Assembly: GCA_000336895.1 (NCBI GenBank)
Contig: AOLX01000022.1
Coordinates: 62,001-126,000 of the forward strand
Length of the DNA stretch: 64,000 nt
Source of the DNA: Haloarcula argentinensis DSM 12282
GTDB taxonomy: Archaea; Halobacteriota; Halobacteria; Halobacteriales; Haloarculaceae
Direction of reading: 5' to 3'
Position numbers and translations under genes: made by a program. This document shows, piece after piece, positions 9,137 to 17,932 of the stretch. A model generated the notes under the pieces. The model was not told the DNA's origin. It saw only the letters and a list, made by a program, of their open reading frames with translations, and searched no databases. Within the stretch, counting starts at the first letter, position 1. Each line of letters opens with the position of its first letter.

Positions 9137-10620
9137 GCGTCCGGCAGAAACTGGGCCGTCTGGGTGCGCGGCTCGGGGACCTATTCAAGGGCCAGGAGGA
9201 ACTAGACCTGACCAGCGGCGACATCGGCAAGCCGCTGCTGTTCCTCTCGTTCCCCATCGTCATCACGAACCTGCTACAGGTGGCGTACAACCTCGCAGAC
9301 ACGTTCTGGCTGGGGCAGTACTCTACGACAGCGCTTGCGGCAATCAGCTTCGCGTTCCCGATGATCTTCCTGCTCATCTCGCTCGGGATGGGGCTGTCAG
9401 TGGCCGGGAGCGTACTGGTCGCCCAGCACACTGGGGCCGAGGAGCACCGCGAGGCCGAGTACGCCGCCTCCCAGACTGTGACGTTCGCGTTGCTGGCCTC
9501 CGTGCTGCTCGGTACGACTGGCTACTTCTTCGTCGAGGACTTCCTGTCGCTGCTGGGCGCATCCAGCGAAGTGCTTCCGGGCGCAACGGGCTACCTGCAG
9601 GTCGTCTCGCTCGGACTGACGGCGATGTTCGGCTTCTTCGTGTTCATTTCGCTGATGCGTGGGGCCGGTGACACCATCACGCCGATGCTAGTGATGTTCG
9701 GGACTGTCGTGCTGAACATCGTCATCGACCCGTTCCTCATCTTCGGCTGGTGGATGTTCCCCGAGATGGGCGTCGTCGGCGCGGCCGTCGCGACGATCTT
9801 CTCGCGTGCCGTAGCGCTGATCGTCGGCATCGGTATCCTGCTGTCGGGCCGGCGCGGCGTGCGGATCCATCTCAGCGATATGGCTCCCGATCTGGAGTAC
9901 CTCCAGAAACTGCTCAGGCTGGGCATCCCGGCCTCCGTTGAGGGAACCGGGCGCGCCGTGTCAGTCAATGCCATGTTGTTCATCGTCGGGACGTTCTCCG
10001 TGACTGTCGTGGCAGCCTTCGGCGTCGGCATCCGCGTGTTCTCGCTGGTTTTCATGCCGGCCATCGCGATGGACCGCGGCGTCGAGACGATGACCGGCCA
10101 GAATCTCGGTGCTGAGCGTCCGGACCGCGCGGCGACGGCCAACCACTTCGCCGCAAAGGTGTCGTTCGCGATCCTCACCGTCCTCGGTGCGGTCACCATC
10201 TTCGCCGCGCCGACCGTTGTCAGCGTGTTCAGCGACGACCCCGAAGTCGTTCGCATCGGGGCCGAGTTCCTCCAGTGGGTCGCCCCGACCTTCGGGTTCA
10301 TCGGCATCGTCCGGGCCTACTCCGGCGGGTTCCGTGGAGCTGGCAAGACACTCACCGCAGCGGCGCTGGCGGTTACCATGCTGGGAATCATCCGCCTGCC
10401 GGTCGCCTGGGTCGCCTCCCGCCCAGTCGCGGTCCCGGCGTGGCTCGGCCCGCAGGTCGTCGACCTCTTCGCGTACTCGCTGGCCGAACAGGGTATCTGG
10501 CTGGCCTTCGCCGTCTCGAACGTCCTCGCGGCCGGCCTCGCAGCGGCCTGGTTCCTCCGGGGAACGTGGCGCGAGGCCGACCCCCGGAGCAACAGCGAAC
10601 CGGCCGTCGCCGACGACTAA
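9133..10620 (+). CDS. MATE family efflux protein, TetR-controlled
   Basis: This is a 495-residue MATE exporter with about 12 helices. Signatures include DIGKPLLFLSFPIVITNLLQVAYNLADTFWLG in the first helix and VVLNIVIDPFLIFG. The start is placed at GTG 9133, inside the TetR stop (GTGA overlap), rather than at the upstream in-frame start at 9064 that would overlap the regulator widely. The operon context suggests inducible export of a toxic compound. Confidence 0.92.
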   Translation: MSVRQKLGRLGARLGDLFKGQEELDLTSGDIGKPLLFLSFPIVITNLLQVAYNLADTFWLGQYSTTALAAISFAFPMIFLLISLGMGLSVAGSVLVAQHTGAEEHREAEYAASQTVTFALLASVLLGTTGYFFVEDFLSLLGASSEVLPGATGYLQVVSLGLTAMFGFFVFISLMRGAGDTITPMLVMFGTVVLNIVIDPFLIFGWWMFPEMGVVGAAVATIFSRAVALIVGIGILLSGRRGVRIHLSDMAPDLEYLQKLLRLGIPASVEGTGRAVSVNAMLFIVGTFSVTVVAAFGVGIRVFSLVFMPAIAMDRGVETMTGQNLGAERPDRAATANHFAAKVSFAILTVLGAVTIFAAPTVVSVFSDDPEVVRIGAEFLQWVAPTFGFIGIVRAYSGGFRGAGKTLTAAALAVTMLGIIRLPVAWVASRPVAVPAWLGPQVVDLFAYSLAEQGIWLAFAVSNVLAAGLAAAWFLRGTWREADPRSNSEPAVADD

Positions 10621-10668
10621 CGGCGCTGGTCGCTGAGAGAGTGCCGCAGAACGTTCTGAAAGTGCGTG

Positions 10669-11214
10669 TCAGCGCCGTTCAGCCCGCTCAAAGCGCTCGT
10701 CGGTCAGGTACACGTCGCCGTCCCGAACCGAGACTTCGATACTGTCGAGAGCGTCGCCGGCACAGGGGCCATGCGTGCAGACCCCATCGTCGGGCTCGAA
10801 CTGTGCGCCGTGTTTGTGACACACGAGTTGGTCACCCCGCACAATCGCGCCCCGGCCCGGATCCAGCGGGACCTCGGGCTGGTGGGGACAGGAGTTGCGC
10901 CAGGCGGCGACGGCGTCGCCCGAGCGGTGCAGGATGCAGTTGACGCCGCGCCGGCCGTTACGAGCCTCGAACACGAGCGTGCTATCGGTGGGTACCGAGT
11001 CGAGTTCGGCGATGCGGCACGGGTCCTCACCGTCGTCGTTGCCGTCAGGCGACTGTTCGTCGTTGCCGTCAGCCGCCTGCCCATCGTCGCTAGTGCTGGA
11101 AAAACTGAATCGGACGGTCGCGTCGCCGGCTTCGACCTCGCCGCCGTCGTCGTGGATGCGGACCGATTCCGACTCGTCGTCGGTGTCGACGGTCACGTCC
11201 ACGGGGTCGCTCAT
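10669..11214 (-). CDS. Rieske [2Fe-2S] domain protein
   Basis: This 181-residue soluble protein carries a C-terminal Rieske domain: Cys109-x-His111 (CPH) and Cys132-x2-His135 (CHKH), the ligands of a 2Fe-2S cluster. Residues 1-65 are an acidic low-complexity tail. No membrane anchor is seen, so it is more like a ferredoxin-type partner of an oxygenase or reductase than a cytochrome bc subunit. The start ATG 11214 is chosen because the upstream part of the long frame is serine-rich shadow sequence. No oxygenase partner lies next to it. Confidence 0.88.
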   Translation of the reverse strand: MSDPVDVTVDTDDESESVRIHDDGGEVEAGDATVRFSFSSTSDDGQAADGNDEQSPDGNDDGEDPCRIAELDSVPTDSTLVFEARNGRRGVNCILHRSGDAVAAWRNSCPHQPEVPLDPGRGAIVRGDQLVCHKHGAQFEPDDGVCTHGPCAGDALDSIEVSVRDGDVYLTDERFERAERR

Positions 11215-11311
11215 ACAAACTTGTCTGTGACTGACGCACATAGCGATGTCGAAGTCGGTCGCGGCGTGCCGGTTGCAAAACGGAGTTATGTCAGCCCCTC
11301 GGAAGGTCAGT

Positions 11312-11596
11312 ATGGATCGAGACGACGTTTCCGTCGAAGTGGAGGTCGAGGTAGCGGTAGACACAGCAGAACTGGAAGCTGAAGTCGAAGACATGGCGGA
11401 GTTCGAGGCGGAACTGGAGGGCAAAGGAATAGAGATCGAACTGGAAGCCGAAGTCGAGTTCGCCGAGCACGAGGAGATGGGCGAACACGAGGAAACGGAC
11501 GAGCGGGAAGATGAAACGGACGGCTCCGAGGTCGATACTGAGACAGAAGCCGGCGAGATGGATGAGGCTGCGGACAGCGACGAAGAACAGGAGTAG
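11312..11596 (+). CDS. small, extremely acidic protein of unknown function
   Basis: This predicted 94-residue protein is nearly half Asp/Glu. The N-terminal part alternates Val/Glu (VSVEVEVEVAVD), followed by heptad-like Ala/Glu-rich segments and an E/D-rich tail. ATG 11312 is preceded by GGAAGGTC, which resembles a ribosome-binding site; ATG 11288 is an alternative. It is divergent from the Rieske gene. Composition bias makes any family assignment unsafe, and it could be a misleading open frame, although strand-specific codon use supports coding. Confidence 0.5.
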   Translation: MDRDDVSVEVEVEVAVDTAELEAEVEDMAEFEAELEGKGIEIELEAEVEFAEHEEMGEHEETDEREDETDGSEVDTETEAGEMDEAADSDEEQE

Positions 11597-11866
11597 TCGC
11601 GGGCAGCAACAGAGACGGGTCGCAGGGCACCCCTTGTGACTGCGGGGGAACTGCTGTCACAATCACAGGTGTGCATCGGTCTCAGCGAGTAGTCTTGCCA
11701 GCGCTGTGGCCGAGTGGACCCGAGCAATGTTCATCGACGGCAGCCGTAGCGCCTGATTCCCGATGCCGCTAGGACCCGCTGGCCGCGCAACCTCCTGTCA
11801 AAACTCGCACTGAAACAGGTTTCTCAGAATGCTTACTAATCAGCCCCAGCTACGAACAGGCATACG
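11597..11866. other. intergenic region, no gene seen
   Basis: I see no open frame with coding character and no clear tRNA or repeat. The last 40 bases (TTCTCAGAATGCTTACTAATC) probably contain the TATA element of the flavin reductase gene at 11867. Confidence 0.35.
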
Positions 11867-12451
11867 ATGCACGACCCGCCACACGTTATCGGTATCAGCG
11901 GCAGCCTTCGTGACGACAGCGGAACCAGAATCGCCGTCCAGCACGCCCTCGATGCAGCAGCGGAGGCTGGCACAACGAGTGAACACATCGACCTGCGGGA
12001 GTGGGACCTACCACTGTTTGACCCCGACACGAGTGCGGCAGAATCCGGTGACGGGCCGGAACTCGCTGCCCGTGTCCGCGAGGCCGACGCGATGGTCCTC
12101 GGAACGCCCGTGTACCACGGCACAATCGCCTCACCGCTGAAGACGGCGCTCGACTACTGCGGTATCGACGATGTCGAGGGGACGACCGTCGGCATCCTCG
12201 CAGTGGCCGGCGGTGGGTTCCCGACACCGACACTCCAACACCTTCGCGCCGCCGTTCTTGAGCTGAAAGGCTGGCCGCTCCCGCAAGATGTCGCCATCCC
12301 CAACTCGTGGGCCGCCTTCGAGGACGACAGTATCGCCGATGGAGAGATCGCAGAGCGCATCGAGGACCTGGGCGCAACTGTCGTCGCGTACGCAGGTGTT
12401 GCGGACCGACACGGAGAAACGGAACAGTCGGAACTGACGACCGGGGACTGA
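11867..12451 (+). CDS. NADPH-dependent FMN reductase family protein
   Basis: The 194-residue flavodoxin-like protein begins with the phosphate loop IGISGSLRDDSGTRIA and contains LGTPVYHGTIASPLKTALD, the FMN-binding block of the NADPH-dependent FMN reductase/azoreductase family. It likely reduces flavin or quinones with NAD(P)H in the cytoplasm. The ATG at 11867 is leaderless-like. It ends two bases from the convergent GCS2-type gene. The physiological electron acceptor is unknown. Confidence 0.88.
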   Translation: MHDPPHVIGISGSLRDDSGTRIAVQHALDAAAEAGTTSEHIDLREWDLPLFDPDTSAAESGDGPELAARVREADAMVLGTPVYHGTIASPLKTALDYCGIDDVEGTTVGILAVAGGGFPTPTLQHLRAAVLELKGWPLPQDVAIPNSWAAFEDDSIADGEIAERIEDLGATVVAYAGVADRHGETEQSELTTGD

Positions 12452-12453
12452 AA

Positions 12454-13974
12454 TTACTCGAACCAGTCGACGAAGCTCCCTTCCAGCAGACTCTCCTCCT
12501 GATGGCGGATGTAGGTGGCCTGCATCCCCCAGATCGCTTCGGCCAGCGGGACGTTCTCCTCGACGCGGCGGCGGACGTAGTCGTGTTTCCAGCGCGCGGG
12601 CGTGAGCCGGCGGTCGACGCGCTCGTGTAGCGGCCGGATGTAGCTGTGGGCCTCCTCGGCCGAGAGACCGCGCTGTTCGAGGCCAGCGCGGGCGTGCTCG
12701 AACAGTTCGCCGTATATTTCCTCGGTGCTGGTCGTCGTCGCCCCGTCGGCGGTTATCCACTCGATTTTCGCTCGGAGGCCGCTCCGAGCGGCGGCATAGA
12801 AGTTCTGCTTCGCGGTGTCCCAGTCCAGCGTCCGGATGGGGTGTTCCAGCTGTGGCAGGCTCTCCATCAGGCCGGCGAAGACCGCCGTGAATCCGATTGC
12901 GTCGTCGACGGTCGGCTGTGCGGCCAGCGGGCGGAACTCGATGCGAGCGTTGGCCGCCGACCGGGTCGGCCCCTCGAACACCGGCCTGACCCACCGCCAG
13001 TACGTGCCGTGCTTGTGCCGGAAGTGGACGAAGTCGTCGTCGAAGCGGGTCCCCGACTGCAGGTCGACCGGGACGATGGTGTCGTCCTCGACGATGTCGT
13101 CGATGGCCTCCTCGACTGAGTCAAAATCCGGCGGGAAGCAGACCTTCGGCGGCGTCGAGTCGTCGTCGGGTGGATTGAGCACCGACTCGAAGACGCCGAT
13201 ACGGTTCTCCATGTTCGCTCCGGCGACGATCTCCGGGTCGGGCGCGTCGTCGTACAGGTCCGGCGGGAAAAACGGCGAGTTGACGCCAAGCGCCAGCAGC
13301 GGCGCGGCGATACGGAGTGCGTAGCTGAAATACTCCGGCAGATCCGGAGCGTGAGGAATCTGGTAGTGGGGTTGAATCGAGGTGATGAGCGATTCCGGCA
13401 TCACCGTCTCGGCCTGTAGCGAGGCGTGTGGCGCGTCGATTTCAAACGCTGAGGGGTAATCTGTGTTGGCCATCGTGTGATAGCGGACGGAGTCCGACAT
13501 GTTCGTCCCGATGCGGACGCCGCTCTGTTCGACGCAGTCACAGAGGTACTCCCGGGCCGTCTCGCCGGCGGGTGGAACGGTCCACATACCGTCGGAGACG
13601 AGGCGAATGCCCTCGTTGCGCACCCGTTGCTGGGCCGGCATCAGCGACGCCTTCAGTTCGTTTCGCTGGGCCGCCAGCCCGTGGGTGTTCAACGGCTGCG
13701 GGCTCGTCTGCATCTCGGCGTTGTGCAGGCCAAGCTCCTTCTCGAACCCGATGAGTTCGAGCAACTGGCGGGGAACCCGCTGGAGCGCGTCGGTCTGCTC
13801 ATCGACGGCATACAGCTCCAGTTCCATGCCGACGATCGCTTCCGTGTTGTCGAACGTTCCGTCGCGAACGGCGGATTTGAGCGCTTCGGCTTCCTCGCGG
13901 GCTCGTTCGTCGAACGACTCGCTGTCCGCTGCAAGCACCTCGACTACCCGGTCTGCCAGTTCCGAAGCCGACAT
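12454..13974 (-). CDS. GCS2-type glutamate-cysteine ligase-like protein
   Basis: This 506-residue protein belongs to the carboxylate-amine ligase (GCS2) superfamily. Diagnostic parts are VGMELELYAVDEQTDAL (metal-binding glutamates), ELGLHNAEMQTSP and an R-rich block near SANARIEFRPLAAQPT. The family joins glutamate to an amine with ATP; in haloarchaea one member makes gamma-glutamylcysteine, their main thiol. It is longer than typical ligases (about 370-400 residues), with an added C-terminal helical domain, so a different amine substrate is possible. The start MSASELADRV is used; MLNTHG at 14007 is an alternative. Confidence 0.75.
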   Translation of the reverse strand: MSASELADRVVEVLAADSESFDERAREEAEALKSAVRDGTFDNTEAIVGMELELYAVDEQTDALQRVPRQLLELIGFEKELGLHNAEMQTSPQPLNTHGLAAQRNELKASLMPAQQRVRNEGIRLVSDGMWTVPPAGETAREYLCDCVEQSGVRIGTNMSDSVRYHTMANTDYPSAFEIDAPHASLQAETVMPESLITSIQPHYQIPHAPDLPEYFSYALRIAAPLLALGVNSPFFPPDLYDDAPDPEIVAGANMENRIGVFESVLNPPDDDSTPPKVCFPPDFDSVEEAIDDIVEDDTIVPVDLQSGTRFDDDFVHFRHKHGTYWRWVRPVFEGPTRSAANARIEFRPLAAQPTVDDAIGFTAVFAGLMESLPQLEHPIRTLDWDTAKQNFYAAARSGLRAKIEWITADGATTTSTEEIYGELFEHARAGLEQRGLSAEEAHSYIRPLHERVDRRLTPARWKHDYVRRRVEENVPLAEAIWGMQATYIRHQEESLLEGSFVDWFE

Positions 13975-14105
13975 ATCTCCGGGTTTGCAGCCATGGGTGT
14001 TAAGCATGCCCCAGAGAGCGGACAAGTAGCGAGCGCGTGGATTCCACACGCACGAGGCGACCGCTGCTCACTCCCGACCTCGCCGAAAAAGCAGATCACA
14101 CATCC

Positions 14106-14600
14106 TCACAGCAGCTCGCCGACGTCGCTCATCGTCTCTCCTAACGGGTCTCGATCTTCAGTTGTAAGTGCCCCCTCGACCGCATCGCGGGCCGCTGGCA
14201 GCGGCTCGTGCGTCTCGATGTACACAGCCAGGGCAAACTCCTGTTCAGTCACATCGGCGAGTGCGATAGCGTCGCTGCGGGAGAGGTCCCCGGCAAGCCA
14301 ATCGGCGATCATCTCACGTCCCTGTGGGCCGACCGGTGACACTTGCTCGCCGACGAGATGGAGCGTCTTGGCGGCCATCACAGGCGCAACACCGGCGGCG
14401 CGGCCCGCATCGCCGACGCTCTTGCCGGCTGCGTAGACCTCGACCACGGTCGCCGCTGTCGCCGCCGAGCACGGGAGGTCGTCGGCCACCGGGGCCAGTC
14501 GTTCCGGGAGGGACGCGTCTGTCTCGTCAACGGCAGCGATGCCGCGGTCACGCTGGTGGGTCGTGACCTCGACACCGGCGGCGATATCCGACAACGTCAT
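14106..14600 (-). CDS. haloarchaeal conserved protein beside tfb (DUF7858-like)
   Basis: This 164-residue soluble, mostly helical protein lacks recognised motifs. Small residues dominate (Ala/Val/Asp). By position beside tfb and my memory of haloarchaeal genomes it corresponds to the unknown family DUF7858, but I could not search. It is divergent from tfb, sharing a 170-base promoter region that contains a perfect 19-base palindrome (14676-14694), so the two genes may be co-regulated. Confidence 0.75.
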   Translation of the reverse strand: MTLSDIAAGVEVTTHQRDRGIAAVDETDASLPERLAPVADDLPCSAATAATVVEVYAAGKSVGDAGRAAGVAPVMAAKTLHLVGEQVSPVGPQGREMIADWLAGDLSRSDAIALADVTEQEFALAVYIETHEPLPAARDAVEGALTTEDRDPLGETMSDVGELL

Positions 14601-14675
14601 TAAAATTTCCTACGCTACACCGAAATTTAATACTGTCGGAACATCGATAGGCGCTGCTGTCAATCCCAGTGTCAA

Positions 14676-14694
14676 CCTACCGGTTACCGGTAGG
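14676..14694. promoter_or_regulatory. perfect palindrome in the tfb promoter region
   Basis: CCTACCGGTTACCGGTAGG has two perfect 9-base arms around one base. It lies about 45 bases upstream of the tfb TATA box, between tfb and the divergent gene at 14600. Its length and symmetry fit a dimeric regulator site. Confidence 0.6.
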
Positions 14695-14736
14695 CAATTT
14701 CACCGAAAAACGCCCGGAAACCCGCCTTTGCATCGG

Positions 14737-14744
14737 TTTTTTAA
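14737..14744 (+). promoter_or_regulatory. TATA box of tfb
   Basis: TTTTTTAA is centred about 30 bases before the tfb ATG (14771). This spacing places transcription initiation at or just before the start codon, so the message is nearly leaderless. Confidence 0.6.
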
Positions 14745-14770
14745 CCCTCCATCCAGCCGTAGGTGGAAAC

Positions 14771-15631
14771 ATGAGCACGACGGTAACGCAATGTCCAGAG
14801 TGTAACGGATCAGTCAAACAGCAGGGCGTCGAATCGGTCTGTCGCAGTTGCGGGCTGGTCGTCGGCGAGGACGCTATCGATCCCGGGCCGGAGTGGCGGT
14901 CGTTCGACGATGATGACACGGACCGGGCACGCACAGGCGCGCCGCTGACGCGGTCACGCCACGACCGCGGGCTCTCGACGAAGATCGGGCGGTCGACACG
15001 GTTGAAAGGGCGCAAGCGCCGTCAGTTCGCTCGCCTCCGCCGCGAACACAACCGCGCCCAGATAAGCTCGAAACGGGAGCGAAACAAGGTGTACGCCTTC
15101 ACCGAGATCCGGCGCATCATCAGTTCGATGGCCCTCTCGGACGCGATACGGGACCGGGCCTGCGTGCTGTTCGAATCCGCACAGAACGAGGCCCTGCTGC
15201 AGGGCCGAACGCTAGAAGGGTTCGCGGCCGCGGCCATCTACGCTACCTGCCGGACCGAAGGCGTCGCCCGGACCGTCGACGAGATCTGTACCGTCGCCAA
15301 GGCGACCCCGGCGGAGCTTCGCGCGGCGTACGACGCTCTAAACAGGGAACTGGGGCTACCGACCGGTCCGATTGATCCCCGTGAGTACGTCCCCCGGTTC
15401 GCGACAACGCTGGACCTGCCGACGGCAGTCCGCCAGCGCGCGGAACGGCTCGTCGACGAGGCACAGGACCGTGGCCTAGTCAGCGGACGCAATCCGGCCG
15501 GCGTCGCGGCAGCGTGTCTCTACACCGCGGCCCAAGAGCAGGACGTGGCGCTCACGCAGGCCGAGGCGGCAGAAACGGCGGACGTAACGCCGGTCACGCT
15601 GCGTGGGACCTACGCCGAGCTACAGGAGTAG
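14771..15631 (+). CDS. tfb: transcription initiation factor IIB (TFB)
   Basis: TFB bridges TBP-bound promoters and RNA polymerase. The 286-residue protein has an N-terminal zinc ribbon (Cys8/11/24/27: CPEC and CRSC), the B-reader region (EWRSFDDDD, then TKIGRST), and two cyclin folds (about 100-185 and 195-286) with AAAIYATCR and AAACLYTAA repeats. The start at ATG 14771 leaves the ribbon complete; the longer frame begins in the promoter palindrome. It is shorter than typical haloarchaeal TFBs of about 320 residues. Haloarchaea carry several TFBs; which one this is cannot be said. Its end overlaps the convergent MinD-like gene by 22 bases. Confidence 0.95.
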   Translation: MSTTVTQCPECNGSVKQQGVESVCRSCGLVVGEDAIDPGPEWRSFDDDDTDRARTGAPLTRSRHDRGLSTKIGRSTRLKGRKRRQFARLRREHNRAQISSKRERNKVYAFTEIRRIISSMALSDAIRDRACVLFESAQNEALLQGRTLEGFAAAAIYATCRTEGVARTVDEICTVAKATPAELRAAYDALNRELGLPTGPIDPREYVPRFATTLDLPTAVRQRAERLVDEAQDRGLVSGRNPAGVAAACLYTAAQEQDVALTQAEAAETADVTPVTLRGTYAELQE

Positions 15632-16326
15632 ACGGCGTCGGCGAGCGCTTCAATCGAGCGCCGGGCCAGCGTGTCTGGCGCTGTGTCTCGAATCGGCTGT
15701 CCATGCGCTTGTGCCGTCGCTAGCGGCTCACTCTCCGGGATAGCGACGGCTGGCGCACCGAACCGGTCTGCGACGGCCACAGTCGCGGGAGCTGGACCAG
15801 CGCGGTTGAGGGCGACCCGACAGAGTCCGGCGTCGAGTTCGCGGGCCAGCGCCCGGACCCGGAGCGCGTCAGCGAGCGCCGCGCCTTCCGGCGTCGTGAC
15901 GAGTACCGCGGCGTCGGCGGCTGCGAGGGGGAGCCCCACGTCGGCGTGCATCCCCGCCGGCGAGTCGACGATGACCCAGCGATAGGTCCGCTCCAGCGCG
16001 GCGAACATGTCTGTGAGGCCCTGCAAGTCGGCACTTCGAGCGCCGGCCAGCGTTCGTCCGCATGGGACGAGAGTCACGGGGCCGTCCTCTCGGACAGCCT
16101 CGTGCGGGTCGGCGCGGTCGGCAAGAACGTCGTGTAGGTCGGGGCCGTGACTGGACGGAAGGTCCGCCATCCCGAGGTCGCCGTCGACGACGATGCTGCC
16201 CGCGTTCGCGTTTGCGAACGAGTCCCCGCTGTCAGTCCGTTCAAGCGCGTCGAGTTCCGCCGCGAGATTGTACGCAATAGTGGACTTGCCGACGCCGCCC
16301 TTGCCGCCGGTGACAGCCAAGATCAT
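15610..16326 (-). CDS. MinD/ParA-family ATPase
   Basis: The 238-residue protein has the deviant Walker A KGGVGKST at residues 8-15 (TGGKGGVGKSTIAYNLA), a switch I-type VVDGDLGMADLP and a switch II VIVDSPAGMHADVGLP. These mark membrane- or DNA-associated MinD/ParA ATPases that dimerise on ATP. No C-terminal amphipathic membrane-targeting helix is obvious. Its ATG overlaps the stop of the upstream gene (16323-16326), placing it at the end of the operon running from 17090. Haloarchaeal MinD homologues affect cell shape and positioning of surface machines, but the role of this one is unknown. Confidence 0.9.
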   Translation of the reverse strand: MILAVTGGKGGVGKSTIAYNLAAELDALERTDSGDSFANANAGSIVVDGDLGMADLPSSHGPDLHDVLADRADPHEAVREDGPVTLVPCGRTLAGARSADLQGLTDMFAALERTYRWVIVDSPAGMHADVGLPLAAADAAVLVTTPEGAALADALRVRALARELDAGLCRVALNRAGPAPATVAVADRFGAPAVAIPESEPLATAQAHGQPIRDTAPDTLARRSIEALADAVYSCSSA

Positions 16327-17090
16327 GCCAAGCTGGACAGAGTCTCGGTGGGCACCGTAGCAGCCGATCGTCGGTCGGCGAGCCGTTCAGCCCGCCGCGC
16401 CAGCGCCCGGAGCATTTGCTCGTCAGTGTCGCCGCGTGCCGCAACTGTCCGGACACCGGACAGCCCGTCCGCCGCACGAACTGCGGCTGTCGCTGCCGAC
16501 AGCGAGTCCGCCTCGGCCAGCCGCTCGGCACGGTCGACCCGTCGAGCAACGGTTTCGAGCCACTGCGAGACAGCGTCTGGAAGGTGCTGACCCGGTCGCT
16601 GGCCGATTGAAGTCCTCGACTCGGCTGACGGTTGGCGTCCCTCTGGCTGCGGTTCGATATCCCGCTCGGATGCAGGGCTGGCCGGCCAAGTGCTCGCGGT
16701 CTCGGCCGCTCGTACCGACTCGGCTGTTGGGACAGCGTCAGCAGGTGGTGACGGGTCGCCCAGTTCCCTGAGGACGGCATCTGCGGAGTCGAGTCGCTCG
16801 TCCGCTGAGGTCGTATCGGGCGCCGGATCGGCGCGCACCAGCTCCGCCGGCTGGTCAGACGGTGGAGCCGGCGTCGCGTACCCAAGCGCGTGTGTCCCCG
16901 GCCTGACGACCCCCTCAAACCCGTCCTCCGACCAGCCGGTCTCGGGAACGCCCTGCGTTCTCGGCGGCCAGAGCGGGCCATCGAGACGGTTCCGGACAGT
17001 AATTCGAGTCAGTTCGGGGATGTCGCCGACAGTGGCCGTGACGAGCGTCACGCCGTCGACTCGCTCGGCGCGACAGTCGAAGGTAACCAT
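16323..17090 (-). CDS. haloarchaeal conserved protein (DUF7857-like)
   Basis: This 255-residue protein starts MVTFDCRAERVDGVTLVTATV and has an N-terminal beta-rich domain (about 1-75), a Pro/Ala/Glu-rich linker (80-170) and a helical C-terminal part (175-255) with repeated Ala/Arg segments. The start is supported by a CTTTTAAA box 25-30 bases upstream. It overlaps the MinD-like gene by four bases, so the two are translated together. The family has no known function; the DUF number is recalled, not searched. Confidence 0.8.
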   Translation of the reverse strand: MVTFDCRAERVDGVTLVTATVGDIPELTRITVRNRLDGPLWPPRTQGVPETGWSEDGFEGVVRPGTHALGYATPAPPSDQPAELVRADPAPDTTSADERLDSADAVLRELGDPSPPADAVPTAESVRAAETASTWPASPASERDIEPQPEGRQPSAESRTSIGQRPGQHLPDAVSQWLETVARRVDRAERLAEADSLSAATAAVRAADGLSGVRTVAARGDTDEQMLRALARRAERLADRRSAATVPTETLSSLA

Positions 17091-17114
17091 ATGGGTGGTG
17101 GCCTGACCTTCCGA

Positions 17115-17122
17115 TTTAAAAG
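17115..17122 (-). promoter_or_regulatory. TATA box for the 17090 gene and minD-like gene
   Basis: Read on the minus strand, CTTTTAAA is centred about 28 bases before ATG 17090. It indicates leaderless transcription of the two-gene unit, with the box lying inside the 3' edge region of the upstream gene. Confidence 0.5.
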
Positions 17123-17932
17123 TCAGCAACGGACGATAGGGGCGTCGAGACAGTCAGATGCAGCCGTCGGCGATCTGAACCGATCCGTTTCGAGGACGAC
17201 CGGTGCGGGCGTTCTGGCGACTCGGAGTACACCCAGCGCGGCCGTTACTGGATCAGCGTCGAACGGGCTGTCCGGAACTGGCCCCGGAACGGCTTCGATG
17301 GCCTGAGCGAACGTCTCGGCGCATCGGTCGACGAGGGTCGCCCGAGCGCTCCGCCGGAGGTTGGCCAGTTCGTCGGCAAGTCGGCGTTGTTTCTCCAGCG
17401 TGTCCCGGTAGGCGCGTGCCCGCTCCCGGCGGAGTTCGCGAGTCTCTCTGGCGGCAGTCCGTCGAGTCTCCCGTTCGCTCAATTCCGTCGCCGCGTCCCG
17501 GAGAGCGGCCCGTGCCGCTTCGTCGTCCGCACCGACTGCCTGCCGAGCGGTGAGACGACCGCGGTGGGTGGCGACCGCTTCCTGCAGGCCGTCGATGGTC
17601 GACTCCGGGACGGGGTCGACAGGGTCCGGTAGCTCCGGCGGCGAGGATTCAAGCTCGGCCAGCTGGGCGCGACACTCGGCGATAGCGTCGTCCTGTGGCG
17701 TCTCGTATTCCCGTGACCGGGCGGCGGCCGCGAGTGCAGTCCGCGTTCGGAGTCCCATCGACGGGTGGACGTGTCCGACGTACGCGTACACGGCCGGTGG
17801 CTCCGGGCAGGACACGACCGGAAAACGCCGCTGTCCACGGATGCTTGTGGCGATGGTTCGACCGCCGACGTTTCCAGTTCGGAGGTCGACGACAGCGCCC
17901 GTGTACGTGGTTCCAGCGACGCGGAGCTTCAC
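17123..17932 (-). CDS. coiled-coil protein, haloarchaeal family (DUF7856-like)
   Basis: This is a 269-residue protein. The N-terminal 75 residues are beta-rich with the motif YAYVGHVHPSMGLR, followed by a long Arg/Glu/Ala/Leu helical coiled coil (about 75-210) and a C-terminal globular part. The GHVHPSMGLR segment is striking and may be a functional site. Its start overlaps the stop of the next upstream gene by four bases. I know of no function. The DUF number is recalled. Confidence 0.8.
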   Translation of the reverse strand: MKLRVAGTTYTGAVVDLRTGNVGGRTIATSIRGQRRFPVVSCPEPPAVYAYVGHVHPSMGLRTRTALAAAARSREYETPQDDAIAECRAQLAELESSPPELPDPVDPVPESTIDGLQEAVATHRGRLTARQAVGADDEAARAALRDAATELSERETRRTAARETRELRRERARAYRDTLEKQRRLADELANLRRSARATLVDRCAETFAQAIEAVPGPVPDSPFDADPVTAALGVLRVARTPAPVVLETDRFRSPTAASDCLDAPIVRC

